Of a DNA stretch of 58,937 nucleotides, positions 7,951-17,711 are shown one piece after another. The DNA is taken from positions 1 to 58,937 of the forward strand of contig NZ_WVZN01000026.1 of NCBI RefSeq assembly GCF_011772445.1. Reading direction: 5' to 3'. The translations under genes were made by a program, and so were the position numbers. The notes beneath the pieces were generated by a model. That model was given only the letters and a program-made list of their open reading frames with translations. It ran no database searches and was not told the DNA's origin. Source of the DNA: Hydrogenophaga sp. (GTDB lineage: Bacteria; Pseudomonadota; Gammaproteobacteria; Burkholderiales; Burkholderiaceae_C). Numbering within the stretch: the stretch's first letter is position 1; each line of letters starts with the position of its first letter.

Positions 7951-8562
7951 ATGAACGACACCCCCGATACCCAGGGCACCAACCCCGACATGTTCCGCAA
8001 GCTGGGCGCGATCACGCGCCAACTGCACGACGCGATGAAGGAGCTGGGCTACGCCGACAAGCTGCAAGGCACGGTGGAGCAGTTGCCCGACGCGCAGAGC
8101 CGCCTGACCTACATCGCCCGCCTGACCGGCGAAGCCGCCGAGAAGGTGCTGAGCCAAGTGGAAGAGGGCAAGAAGGAGCAGGAGCAGCTCGCGCAGCGCG
8201 GCCGGGAACTGGCCGACACCATCCGGCGCGTGCCGGCGCTGGCCAAGGCCATGCCCGAGCTGCTGGAGTGGTCCACGGACGTGGTGGCGCTGGCCGAAAA
8301 GACCGACGCGCGCCTGACCGAGATCATGATGGCGCAGGACTTTCACGACCTCACCGGCCAGGTGATCGCGCGGGTGGTGGGGCTTGCCGGGACGATCGAA
8401 GAGCAGTTGCTGGGACTGCTGCTGGAGTCGGTGCCGACCGGGCAGCCGGGCCAGGACAAGGCGCACGAGCTGGCGGGGCCGGTGGTGAACGCCGACGGCC
8501 GCACCGACGTGGTGACCAACCAGCAGCAGGTGGACGATCTGCTGGCCAGCCTGGGTTTCTGA
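7951..8562 (+). CDS. cheZ: Protein phosphatase CheZ
   Basis: Dephosphorylates CheY-P to restore smooth swimming. 203 aa, long helical hairpin. The active-site helix motif MMAQDFHDLTGQVI occupies residues 126-139, and the C-terminal CheY-binding peptide is QVDDLLASLGF. It begins 21 bases after cheY. It ends 39 bases before the convergent stop codon of the RTX gene, with no clear terminator between. Confidence 0.96.
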   Translation: MNDTPDTQGTNPDMFRKLGAITRQLHDAMKELGYADKLQGTVEQLPDAQSRLTYIARLTGEAAEKVLSQVEEGKKEQEQLAQRGRELADTIRRVPALAKAMPELLEWSTDVVALAEKTDARLTEIMMAQDFHDLTGQVIARVVGLAGTIEEQLLGLLLESVPTGQPGQDKAHELAGPVVNADGRTDVVTNQQQVDDLLASLGF

Positions 8563-8601
8563 GGTGTCAGCCGGCGCGCGGCCGACGCGACGCGGGGGCC
8601 C

Positions 8602-11600
8602 TCAGAACGGCGGGGCCGCCAGTACCGGCGCGTAAGCGCTCGTCAGGCTCTCGCTGGAAGGCGAGAAGCTGGCCATGGGCTGCGGCGCGAAGGCGGACAT
8701 GGCCTGGATCAGGCTGTTGAACTGGGCTTCGAAGGCGGCGTTTGCCGTGCTCGGTGCAAGCGCTGCCGAGACATCGGACTGCAACGCGACTGGCTCGGGC
8801 GATGGCGGCGTATCCAGGTCCCATGAGCGTGCGTATGCCCGCTCGTACTGGCGATACATGAGGTCTTGCAGCCAGCGGCGCTCCTGTGTGTCGACGGGGG
8901 CGGGCCAGTCCGGCGATGGCTCGTCGTCCCACGGAATCAGATCGGGCAGGCCCGGCGCGGCGGACGCCGCGAGCGGGTTCGGGCCGACATATGCCGTGAT
9001 GGCGGGCCCTGTCTCGATGGCCACGGGTTCGGGCATCGGCAATACCTGCTGCCGCAGCTGCAGCAGCGGCACCAGCGAGACCATCTGCTCCATCGTCCAC
9101 ACCGTGCCATCGGCGAACTCGAAGCGTTCGATGCCGACGCCGGGCGGGGCACCGTCTTCAGGCATGAGCACGTGCACGCCACCGGGTCCGCCCCAACTGA
9201 GCGAGAGCGCTCGGCGCGGGCCTTCGTCGGTGTCCAGCGTGGACCAATGCGCCTGCAGCGCGGCTGGGTCGATGCCGGGGCTCAGGCGCACGGTGTCTGC
9301 GCTCAGCGCGCTCAGCACGTCGTCGGTGAAACGGATGCGCGGCCGCGGTCCATGCCTATCCGTGTGGAAGTCGGAGTAAGACACCAAGGGCTGGGCGCTC
9401 ACGCGGGCCAGCAACTGATCCAAATCAGCCGACAGCACGGCGGTGTGCGGATTGACGGCCGTACTGTCCCGAGCCCACTCAAGGTACTGCCGCGGTTTCA
9501 GGGGAAACTCCTCCAGTCGCATCAAGGCATTGAGCGTGTCGGCCGTGGCCGGCAAGGTCAAATCGATCCAGTCCCTATCGCGCAGGTCTTGCTCCTGCTG
9601 AGCATCGAGCGTGCCGGCCAGGGCGCGAACCTCGGCGATCAAGGCTGGGTCCGCGTCCCGATACCACCATTCCTCCTTCGGGCGGTCGGGGTTGGCAAAC
9701 AGCTGCAGGTGAATCGAGACGGACACCGTCGACGCGGTGCGCTCGTCGATCACATCCCAGCCATCGTCCACGGCATCGATGACGTAGATGTCGGCGCCGG
9801 CCCCGGCGTCGAGGTGGTCGCTGCCCATGCCGCCGTGCAATTCGTCGTCGCCCTCGCCCGCGACGATGCGATCGTTGCCCGCGCCGCCATCGATACAGGT
9901 GGGTGGGGCCATGCGGGTGTCCCAGTTGCTGTACGGCTGGAAGGACGATGCGACCCGGTCGTCGCCACCGCCTGTGCTCACGATCTTGGCCGCCGAGCCG
10001 TCCAGGCTGACGTGGTTCGCACCGTCGCCGCCTTGGTAAACCTCGGTGAGGCGCACGTTGTCGTAGGTCGTGCGGTAGTAATCCTCGAAGTAGGTGCTGG
10101 TCCTCCATTCGGGCTCGTAGACCTCGGTGCTGAAGGTTCGTATGTCTCCGGGGATGTAGACGTAGATCGGCCGATCGCTGGGTCCCCCGGAGCGGTCTCC
10201 GCTCACGATCCTAGCCCCCGCGGGCAGCAAGACCATGCTGCCATTGCCCATGTACTCAAGCAGGGGAACGATGCGATCGGGGATGCTTCCGATGGTGGTG
10301 TATTCGTAGTGCGAGAAGCGCTGTCCCAGATACGTCTCGGTGCGCTCGACGCTGGCGAAGCGTTCGCGGCCGACGGACTGGCTGTCGCGCTCGCCACGCA
10401 GTACCACCTGGGCGTCGTCGTTCTGCGTGTGCTGCGTGACTTTGTTCAACTGGTAGACGCGCTCCTCGGTGGTGCCGGTGCCCACGGTGAAGCTGCCGGG
10501 CTGGTCGCCGAGCCGCATGAAGCTCCGGTCGGCGTAGTGCCCCCACCAGGTCACGCCCATCGGCACCGGCCCGGCCTGCGCATCCGCCGCCTGCGCGAAG
10601 GCCGCCTGAGACTGCTGCGGCGTCTGTGTGGCGATGGCCCGCGAGGCCAGGGCCAGCAGGTCGTGCTCGCGGCCCTGCGCGTCCACCAGTGTCCAACGCG
10701 TGCCTGCGGTGTAGGCGCCCTGGACGAAGCTGGCGGCGTTGGAGCCGCTGTGCTGGACGAGCAGGTCGTTGCCGACGCGCCCATACATCAAGGCCTCGGG
10801 CGCGATGCCATCGAGCACCAAACGCGATACCTGGCCTGGGACTTCGTACAGGCGGTCCAGGCCGGCGTCGGCGCGCAGGGTGTAGCTGTCCAGGCCCGCA
10901 CCGCCATGCAGGAAATCCGAGCCCGCGCCACCGTCCAGGCGGTCGTTGCCCGCGCCGCCCTGCAAGTTGTCGATGCCGTCCAGGCCTTGCAGGGTGTCGG
11001 CCGATGCCGTGCCATACAGCGCGTCGTCGCCCGCGCTGCCAGCCACGGAAACGCCGCTGCCGACGAGGATCTCGGCGTACAAGGGCAAGGCGCTGCGAAC
11101 CTCGCCGTTGGCGAAGGCAAAGCTCAGCGTGTCCAGGGGCGCGTCGTCGCGGATGAGCACGGCGTCGTTGGCGCTGTAGCGCAGGCGAACGTAGCCCGCG
11201 CCATCGATGGTCTCGCGCGTGGCGGAAAGCCGGTCGGGCGTGATGCCAGGGCCGAAGCGCACCAGGCTGGCACCCTCGGCGTCGATCAGCTGGTCCACGC
11301 CGTCGCCGATCTGGAAGGTGTAGCGGTCGGCGCCTTCGCCACCTCTCAAGGTGTCGCCGCCCCGGCCACCCTCCAGGTGGTCGGCGCCATCGCCGCCCAA
11401 CAGCTCGTCGTTGCCGGCTTTGCCTGAGAGGGTGTCGTCACCCGCCCCACCACTGATGAAGTCACCCAGCACGGTGCCCGACAGGTCGTCCTGGCTGGAG
11501 GAGCCGACCAGGCTCAGCCCCGCGGACAGGCCCAGGCGCTCGATCAGGGTGTCCAGTGTCCAGACGCTGACACCGCCGCTGCCGTCGTCGAACTCATAAC

Positions 11601-14600
11601 GCACCACGGCCCCTTCGAGCGCGCGGCGCACGGTGAGGCTGGCTTCGGTCTGCCCATCGAGCCACAGGCGCAGGTCGCTGCTGTCGCCGATGCGTTCGGC
11701 CCGCAGCGCATCGGTGTGCACACCAGGTGCGAAGCGCACCACGTTGCGGCCCTGCGGGTCGGCGACCTGGTCGTGGCCGGCCTGGGGGGCGGTGAGGTCG
11801 ATCCGGTAGACGTCGTCACCCAGGCCGCCGAGCAGGGCGTCGCCGCCGCCTTGTCCGTCCAGGGTGTCGTTGCCGTCCTGGCCCATGAGCAGATCGTGGC
11901 CATCGCCGCTGATGAGGTGGTCACTGCCCGCGCTGCCATCGACGCCCATGGCGGGCAGGGTGCGCACGAGATCGGCGAGCGAGCGGGTGCGGCCGTCGGC
12001 CAGGGCGATGTCGAAGCGCTCGCCCAGCGCGAGTGCGTTGAGGAGGCGAATGCTTGCGCCACCGGCGTTCAGCAGCAGGTCGTTGGAGACCTGGCCATCG
12101 GCGCCGGGCGCGGCGCGTTGTACCTGCACGGCGTCCCAGTCGCTGGCGGCGTCTGCGCTGAAGACGATGCGGTTGCGGCCTTCGGCGTCCTGCACGGTGG
12201 CGCGCTCACCGGCGCCGAAGTGGTACTGGTCGTCGCCCTGGCCGCCCGAGAGCGTGGCGTCCTGTGGCATGGCCGAGAAGTGGTCCTTGGCAGGTGTGCC
12301 GTCTATCCGGCTGGTGCCCATCGGGGCCTCGATGCGCACGCCGCGCTCGAGCAGGTCTCGCCAGCTCAGCGCCTGACCGTCGGCGAATGCGATGTCGGCG
12401 AGGAAGGTGCTGCTCAACAGACTCCAGGGCGAGAACGGTAACTCGATGCGATCGGCGCTGCCATTGCCGTCGGGAGGGGCGATGGAGATCAACACCTTGC
12501 CCTCCGGCGTGACCGTCAGGCGCAGGTCTTCGGGAGCGATGCCCGCGCCGAAAGCGATGCGGTGGCCGCTGGTCCAGCCCCTCAGCACGTCATGGCCGTC
12601 GCCGCGATCGAAGTGCACCACCTCCGCGTCGGCGTTGAGTTCGATCGTGTCGTCACCGCGCCCTCCCATGACCTCGGTGCCGCTGGCGTACAGGCCGAGC
12701 CGGTCCTGCCCGGCAGTGCCCACGAGCCATTCGCCCGGCGTCTGCGTGGCGGCGGTCATCGAGCCTTGCAGCGCATCGCCCATCCAGCGTGCGAGCGCCA
12801 CGCGCTGGCCGTCGGCGAATTCGATGGTGAAGTGGGAGACGTCAGTCAGCGAGCCCAGGCCCAACGCGGCCTGCTGGGACCGGCCCTGGGCGTCGGTGCC
12901 CATGGGCCAGACCAGGCACAGGCCGGTGCTGCCGTCGCTGTTGTCCATGGGCAGCAGGGTGATGTCGCGTTGAAGCGCGTCCACGCGGATGGTGTTGCGG
13001 CCCAGCTTGTCGCTGATGGTGGTGCTGACGTCGAAGAACTGGGCGTCAGCCGATGCCGGGTTCAAGAGGTCGGCACCGCGCACGAGGTAGAGGTCATCGC
13101 CCGAGCCGCCCTCCAGACGGTTCCAGCCCTTGCCGCCGTCCAGGGTGTCATCGCCGTCGCCACCGAACAGGTCGTCGTCGCCGTCGCCACCGAGCAGGTG
13201 GTCACGGCCTCCGCCGCCGTACAGGACGTCGTTGCCCGCGCCGCCGTCGAGCCAGTCATCACCATGGGCGCTGGCTTCGACGGTGTAGGTTGACAGGTCA
13301 TCGCTGAGGTCGTCGCCGTAGAGGACATCGTGACCCTCGCCACCCAGGAGCTTGTCGGCTCCGCCGCCGCCCACGAGCGCGTCATCACCGTCCTCTCCCA
13401 TGAGGAGGTCCTGGCCGTGGTAGGCGGTGTCGATGGCGTCGCGGGCGTCGTCGTCGCCCCAGAGCACGTCAGCGCCTGAGCCCCCGAGCAACTGGTCGGC
13501 GCCGCCGTTGCCCCAGAGCGTGTCGTTGCCGGTACCACCGTCGAGGAAGTCGTTGCCGTGCAGATGGGCCGCGCTGCTGGTGTTGTCGCCTGACAGTCGG
13601 TCATCGCCCTCGCCGCCGAAGAGCTGGTCGTGCCCCGCGTCGCCCCAAAGCCGGTCATCACCCGCGCCGCCATTCAGGTGGTCGTTGCCGTGGCCATCGC
13701 TGCTGCCGGCGCCGTTGTCGCCCATCAGGCGGTCGTTGCCGCTCCCGCCTTCCAGCCAGTCGCTGTCGGTGCCGCCGAAAAGCACGTCGGCGCCACTGCC
13801 GCCATCAAGCCGGTCTTGCCCGCCTTCGCCGAAGAGCCAGTCGTCGCCAGCGCCGCCGTGCAGAACGTCGCCTTCGCCCGTGGCTGAGGTGTCCACATTG
13901 GAATAGCTGATGCCTTGGGTGGTCACGCGGTGCGTGTCGATGTCGAATGAGGGGTCGCTCAGAACGGAGCGCTGGAGGCCCCAGTTGGGCTGTGCGGTGC
14001 TCGCGTCAAGGTCACCGTAGATCACGTCGTCGCCCGCGCCGCCCCAGAGCTGGTCGCGGCCCGGGCCGCCCAAGAGCAAGTCGGCGCGCTGGTGGCCGAC
14101 CTGCCAGTCGTCGCCGTTGCCACCAACCAGCAGCTCGCCTTGCTCGGCGATGCCCTGGGCGTCTTCGGTGTCGGGGTCATGCGCGGCGATGACCTGGTCG
14201 TCGTTCTGCTCGAACTGGGCATACAGGCGGTCGTTGCCTTCGTGCCCGAAGAGGCGGTCCAGGCCGTCGCCGCCGATGAGGACGTCAACACCCGCGCCAG
14301 CGCGCAGATGGTCGTTTCCTGTGCCACCGTCCAGCAGGTCATCGCCGCCGCGCCAGGCGTTGAGCGTGTCATCGCCTCCATGGCCGAAGAGCTGGTCGTT
14401 GCCCGTGTCGTCGTAGAGCGTGTCAACTCGGTCAGCTTCGATCTGGTCGGGCTTGACGATGAGGTTGCCCAGGGCGTCGGTGCTGCTCTGCACGCCCTCG
14501 GCTTCGGGGTCGTGGTCGAGTGGGGCGCGGTCGCCGTGCAGCACGAGGTTGGCGCTGGGTGCTGGGATGTCGGCCGGGGCGTCCTGCAGCTGGATGCCCA

Positions 14601-16383
14601 GGTGGCCGTTGTGCCAGTTCTGAACCAGCACGGTGCCGGCGCCGGCGCTGATGAGCAGGTGTTGGCGATCACCGTCGGCCATGAGGTGGTAGCGAACCGC
14701 ACCGTCCTGCCATTCACCGGAGCCGGGGGCGCTCTCTTTGCCGCCGCTGAGGATTTGGCCTTGGTAGCGGATCACGCCGCCGTCCTCGTCGATGAGCACG
14801 TCGCTGCCGGCGGAGCCATCGAGGAGGTAGGTGTCGGAGCCTGAGCCGCCGAGCAGGCGGTCGTTGCCGGCTCCGCCGTCCAACACGTCATCGCCCGAGC
14901 CGCCTTCGAGGTGGTCGGCGCCGCCCAGGCCGGTGAGGCGGTCGTTGCCTGCACCACCGTAGAGGTGGTCCTTGCCGCCGTTGCCCGACAGCTCACCGGC
15001 GGCATCGTCGCCCGCTGTGCCGAAGACCACCCTGGGTGTGGACATCAGGTCGAGTCCGACCTGAATCCGGGCGTCGCTGGTGAGGTCAAGGTACTGCGCG
15101 GCGAGCAGACCACTGACCGGATTGGGCGTGAGCGTGTCGGTGGCGCTGAGGTCGCGCACATGGGTGTCCAACAAGGCGTTGAGCATCGCCAGCCGATCCG
15201 CCACCCATTGATCGGAGAAGGCCATCTCGTGTTGCTCGTCACCGCGCAGCACGGCTTGTCGGTCCGATGCCCAGTCCAGGTACACATCGCCGTGGGTGTT
15301 CTGCCAGAGCGCGTTGAGGCTGGCTTGCGCCTCGGGGTCGCTGGCGCACACCACCAGCGGGCTGAGGTTCTGCAGGCACAGGAAGGCACCGAAGTCCAGG
15401 CGGGCATCGCTGGCGGTGGGCACGGCGGTCTTGATCCGAAGGCCACCGGAGAAGGCGTCGGTCACGGCTGCAACCCGGCCAGCGTAGGCGATGAGTTGTT
15501 CGTCCGTGGCGTCGTCGGATAGGGGCGGTCGGGCGGGCTGGAAGATGTGGCCCAGGTCATTGAGCAGGGCGATGGTTTCTCGGCCCTCTCGGGCGGAGGA
15601 CGCCAGATCGAAGAGGCGGCCCAGGTCGTTCAGTTGGATGCTGTTGTCGATGCGGTGCAGCAGCATGGACGTGTACACCGCGCCCGAGGGGTCGAGGCGG
15701 GCGGCGCCTGCGCCGAAGGTGGCGCTCTCCAAGCTCCGCCACAGGCCATCGGGCAGGTAGCTGCCCATCCAGTCGAAGAGGGGGCGAGTGGTGTGGGGGT
15801 TGATGTATTTGGCGCCAACGGCGCCGAACACTGATCCAACCCCGCCAGCAAAAGTCACGCCCACGGCTCCTGCTCCAAGCGCTCCTACACCGCTTGCGAA
15901 CGTGGCACCAATTGCTCCACCCAGAACGATGGAGAGCACTGCTTCGCCAGCCTTGTTTCCGTCGCCGTTTCGGATGGCATCGCCCACTGCGTAGATGTCG
16001 AATGCCGGTCCCGCGAATCGGCCGATATTGCGCAATCCATCGTTTACTGCGTCTTGAAAACTGGCCAATCGAACGGCGGCGTCTTTGGTGTCGTCTGCGA
16101 GCACAAAGGCTATGCGTGACATCTCGTCGGCGGCTTGGCGCCAGACGCCCTCGGCGATCACGTCGGCCGCCACCAAGGCCATCTCTCGTCGAGAAATGGC
16201 CGCAGCAATTGCTACTTCGTAGTTCTTCCGAACTTTCGTGAGACGCTCAAGCGCGCTTGAGCCGCCCTTTTCAAGAGCCTCGACAATGCCTGTGGCGAAA
16301 TTGGCCGACCATCCTGCGAGGTCGTCACACATAGAGGCTAGTTGTTCAAAGGTCTGATGCTGTGTGGTGTTGGTATTGCTCAT
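8602..16383 (-). CDS. Giant RTX (haemolysin-type calcium-binding repeat) protein, 2593 aa
   Basis: Predicted secreted calcium-binding protein, function unknown. Residues 1-130 are helical. 145-190 is a Gly/Ala zipper-like hydrophobic stretch (GGAIGATFASGVGALGAGAV). 200-450 is unrecognised. RTX nonapeptides (GGxGxDxLx) occur in blocks near 452-525, 650-795, 838-1104, 1218-1261, 1478-1531, 1624-1704, 1778-1844 and 2114-2204. Between them are beta-rich linkers of the haemolysin-related type ending in FADG...W. 2205-2593 is RTX-free, with FEFADGTVWTMEQM near 2425 and a Pro/Ala-rich tail. No N-terminal signal peptide, so type I export is inferred from the repeats; no type I exporter lies here. It is last in a four-gene unit starting at 18623. 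I see no enzymatic motif. Confidence 0.9.
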   Translation of the reverse strand: MSNTNTTQHQTFEQLASMCDDLAGWSANFATGIVEALEKGGSSALERLTKVRKNYEVAIAAAISRREMALVAADVIAEGVWRQAADEMSRIAFVLADDTKDAAVRLASFQDAVNDGLRNIGRFAGPAFDIYAVGDAIRNGDGNKAGEAVLSIVLGGAIGATFASGVGALGAGAVGVTFAGGVGSVFGAVGAKYINPHTTRPLFDWMGSYLPDGLWRSLESATFGAGAARLDPSGAVYTSMLLHRIDNSIQLNDLGRLFDLASSAREGRETIALLNDLGHIFQPARPPLSDDATDEQLIAYAGRVAAVTDAFSGGLRIKTAVPTASDARLDFGAFLCLQNLSPLVVCASDPEAQASLNALWQNTHGDVYLDWASDRQAVLRGDEQHEMAFSDQWVADRLAMLNALLDTHVRDLSATDTLTPNPVSGLLAAQYLDLTSDARIQVGLDLMSTPRVVFGTAGDDAAGELSGNGGKDHLYGGAGNDRLTGLGGADHLEGGSGDDVLDGGAGNDRLLGGSGSDTYLLDGSAGSDVLIDEDGGVIRYQGQILSGGKESAPGSGEWQDGAVRYHLMADGDRQHLLISAGAGTVLVQNWHNGHLGIQLQDAPADIPAPSANLVLHGDRAPLDHDPEAEGVQSSTDALGNLIVKPDQIEADRVDTLYDDTGNDQLFGHGGDDTLNAWRGGDDLLDGGTGNDHLRAGAGVDVLIGGDGLDRLFGHEGNDRLYAQFEQNDDQVIAAHDPDTEDAQGIAEQGELLVGGNGDDWQVGHQRADLLLGGPGRDQLWGGAGDDVIYGDLDASTAQPNWGLQRSVLSDPSFDIDTHRVTTQGISYSNVDTSATGEGDVLHGGAGDDWLFGEGGQDRLDGGSGADVLFGGTDSDWLEGGSGNDRLMGDNGAGSSDGHGNDHLNGGAGDDRLWGDAGHDQLFGGEGDDRLSGDNTSSAAHLHGNDFLDGGTGNDTLWGNGGADQLLGGSGADVLWGDDDARDAIDTAYHGQDLLMGEDGDDALVGGGGADKLLGGEGHDVLYGDDLSDDLSTYTVEASAHGDDWLDGGAGNDVLYGGGGRDHLLGGDGDDDLFGGDGDDTLDGGKGWNRLEGGSGDDLYLVRGADLLNPASADAQFFDVSTTISDKLGRNTIRVDALQRDITLLPMDNSDGSTGLCLVWPMGTDAQGRSQQAALGLGSLTDVSHFTIEFADGQRVALARWMGDALQGSMTAATQTPGEWLVGTAGQDRLGLYASGTEVMGGRGDDTIELNADAEVVHFDRGDGHDVLRGWTSGHRIAFGAGIAPEDLRLTVTPEGKVLISIAPPDGNGSADRIELPFSPWSLLSSTFLADIAFADGQALSWRDLLERGVRIEAPMGTSRIDGTPAKDHFSAMPQDATLSGGQGDDQYHFGAGERATVQDAEGRNRIVFSADAASDWDAVQVQRAAPGADGQVSNDLLLNAGGASIRLLNALALGERFDIALADGRTRSLADLVRTLPAMGVDGSAGSDHLISGDGHDLLMGQDGNDTLDGQGGGDALLGGLGDDVYRIDLTAPQAGHDQVADPQGRNVVRFAPGVHTDALRAERIGDSSDLRLWLDGQTEASLTVRRALEGAVVRYEFDDGSGGVSVWTLDTLIERLGLSAGLSLVGSSSQDDLSGTVLGDFISGGAGDDTLSGKAGNDELLGGDGADHLEGGRGGDTLRGGEGADRYTFQIGDGVDQLIDAEGASLVRFGPGITPDRLSATRETIDGAGYVRLRYSANDAVLIRDDAPLDTLSFAFANGEVRSALPLYAEILVGSGVSVAGSAGDDALYGTASADTLQGLDGIDNLQGGAGNDRLDGGAGSDFLHGGAGLDSYTLRADAGLDRLYEVPGQVSRLVLDGIAPEALMYGRVGNDLLVQHSGSNAASFVQGAYTAGTRWTLVDAQGREHDLLALASRAIATQTPQQSQAAFAQAADAQAGPVPMGVTWWGHYADRSFMRLGDQPGSFTVGTGTTEERVYQLNKVTQHTQNDDAQVVLRGERDSQSVGRERFASVERTETYLGQRFSHYEYTTIGSIPDRIVPLLEYMGNGSMVLLPAGARIVSGDRSGGPSDRPIYVYIPGDIRTFSTEVYEPEWRTSTYFEDYYRTTYDNVRLTEVYQGGDGANHVSLDGSAAKIVSTGGGDDRVASSFQPYSNWDTRMAPPTCIDGGAGNDRIVAGEGDDELHGGMGSDHLDAGAGADIYVIDAVDDGWDVIDERTASTVSVSIHLQLFANPDRPKEEWWYRDADPALIAEVRALAGTLDAQQEQDLRDRDWIDLTLPATADTLNALMRLEEFPLKPRQYLEWARDSTAVNPHTAVLSADLDQLLARVSAQPLVSYSDFHTDRHGPRPRIRFTDDVLSALSADTVRLSPGIDPAALQAHWSTLDTDEGPRRALSLSWGGPGGVHVLMPEDGAPPGVGIERFEFADGTVWTMEQMVSLVPLLQLRQQVLPMPEPVAIETGPAITAYVGPNPLAASAAPGLPDLIPWDDEPSPDWPAPVDTQERRWLQDLMYRQYERAYARSWDLDTPPSPEPVALQSDVSAALAPSTANAAFEAQFNSLIQAMSAFAPQPMASFSPSSESLTSAYAPVLAAPPF

Positions 16384-16401
16384 GAAACTCCTCCTTGAAT
16401 G

Positions 16402-16950
16402 TCAAATGAAGTCCGCGCGTTGGCGGGCGGTAGTGCACGTATGACCCAGCCAAAGCACCAGAAAGCAAAACAATGGGAAGCCCACCAGCAGTTGATTCAT
16501 GATGACGAGTACGCCACCCTTGCTGGATGTCGCGGCGTTGAGCATGAAATAGGCGCGCCCTTTGCTTATGGGGTCTAAGTAGGGCATCCACCATGCGATA
16601 CCCAAAATCACCAGAACGATTGCCCACACATGAGTCAACGCCAGCCAACGCTTGGTTGAACTCTCAAACGTCTTGGTGTGATACCCACGAACAGCCACGA
16701 TGCAGTACAGCAGGATGGCCGATGCGATTAGCAGGGAAAGGCCGATAAACGTTTGGGCAAAGACAGGGTCAGGTGCGCGCTCGGTGACTCGAAGGGCATT
16801 GGGAATCAAGGCAACGACGGGTTGCATGAGGGAGTGCAACCAAACCAGGTGCTGGCCCGATGGCAGCAATACACCCAGAGCTGCTGTTCCGAACGCGTGC
16901 ACAAAGTAGGCGCGCATCATTGGGGGCTGCTTGTAGACGGTGCTGTTCAT
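16402..16950 (-). CDS. Small four-helix inner-membrane protein
   Basis: 182 aa, not recognised. Hydrophobic segments at about 13-32, 66-88, 105-124 and 148-170 suggest four membrane helices; the sequence between them is short. It starts inside the 3' end of the lysozyme-like gene (ATGA overlap, 16947-16950) and ends 18 bases before the RTX start, so all three are probably translated from one mRNA. A membrane protein coupled to a lysozyme-like gene could be an immunity, holin-like or assembly partner; this is inference. The coding DNA is clearly less GC-rich than the flagellar genes (33 of 60 bases G/C at 16681-16740). Confidence 0.75.
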   Translation of the reverse strand: MNSTVYKQPPMMRAYFVHAFGTAALGVLLPSGQHLVWLHSLMQPVVALIPNALRVTERAPDPVFAQTFIGLSLLIASAILLYCIVAVRGYHTKTFESSTKRWLALTHVWAIVLVILGIAWWMPYLDPISKGRAYFMLNAATSSKGGVLVIMNQLLVGFPLFCFLVLWLGHTCTTARQRADFI

Positions 16951-17681
16951 GCGCCGGCCACCTTATGTTGGACCAGCGCGGAGCATGGGGCGCTCCCGCG
17001 TTGGCCGCTGAGCATGCGGTCCTGGTAGCGGATGACACCGCTGCCCAGCGTGGCGGCCAGGCCGCGGCGCAGGTCCATGGGCTGTGTGCTGGCGTTGGAG
17101 TCGTAGCGGATCTGGAACCAGGCTTCGGCGCGGTCGCCTTGCCACAGGGCGCGGGTCAGGCCTGGGCCGATGAGGGACTCGGCGTTGTAGGCGAGGGAGA
17201 GCAGGCCGGCCATCTCCCGGGTATGGGTGAGGGTGGCGAAGAGGGCTTCTCCGTCGCGTTTGCCCAGGATCCGGCTGAAGCGGTTCTTGATGGCGTCCTG
17301 CTTTGCTTGAAGCTCGATCTCGTAGAGTTTCTCGGCTTGGGCTTCGCTCAACGGGGGCGCGGTCCAGGAAGCTGCGAATTTCGCAATCTCTGCGTCGGCC
17401 AGTTGCGTAGATCCGTTGCTCAGAGCTTGGGCAATCTCGCTCAACTGATCCAGTTGTGTGTTCGTCAGCGCGATGCCCACGCGCGCCATGTCAGATTTCA
17501 AATTGTCAATGACCATCCATTTGCTGTCGGCTCTTCGTCGAATGAAGGTGTAGCCAAATCCCAAGGTGACCGTATGGTCTCCCACGTTTGTCGGCGTTGA
17601 GAGACTCTTTCCTTCTCCGTTGTGAATGAGCTTGCGCGTGAGCTGTGCCATGTTGTCACTCGCATGTACTTGAATGGCCAT
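16947..17681 (-). CDS. Lysozyme-like protein (T4 / pesticin-type fold)
   Basis: 244 aa. The N-terminal part has a candidate catalytic Glu23 in LIHNGEGKSL, then VGDHTVTLGFGY (34-44), resembling the D-x-T-IGIG strand of T4-type lysozymes. The C-terminal half has LLSLAYNAES and ALWQGDRAEAWFQIRY (about 165-190), typical of that family, so a muramidase role is likely though unproven. There is no signal peptide. The last ~30 residues (GVIRYQDRMLSGQRGSAP...) do not belong to a lysozyme; they match residues ~541-558 of the neighbouring RTX protein, also at DNA level, and then run into an unrelated tail. It overlaps the next gene by 4 bases and starts 30 bases after the 303-aa gene. Confidence 0.75.
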   Translation of the reverse strand: MAIQVHASDNMAQLTRKLIHNGEGKSLSTPTNVGDHTVTLGFGYTFIRRRADSKWMVIDNLKSDMARVGIALTNTQLDQLSEIAQALSNGSTQLADAEIAKFAASWTAPPLSEAQAEKLYEIELQAKQDAIKNRFSRILGKRDGEALFATLTHTREMAGLLSLAYNAESLIGPGLTRALWQGDRAEAWFQIRYDSNASTQPMDLRRGLAATLGSGVIRYQDRMLSGQRGSAPCSALVQHKVAGA

Positions 17682-17711
17682 ATGTCCTCTCCTTTGATTG
17701 ACTGAAATGGA

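Noticed and set aside
8563..8601. Possible terminator between cheZ and the RTX gene
   Set aside because: GC-rich but without a stable stem followed by a T run on either strand.
8866..11427. Long open frame on the plus strand opposite the RTX gene
   Set aside because: High-GC codon bias keeps the antisense frame open; the product is Val/Gly/Ala/Gln-rich without domains, and the minus-strand frame carries perfect RTX repeats.
13070..13880. Dense short direct repeats resembling a CRISPR array
   Set aside because: They are the codons of tandem RTX nonapeptides in frame, with no conserved repeat/unique-spacer pattern and no cas genes.
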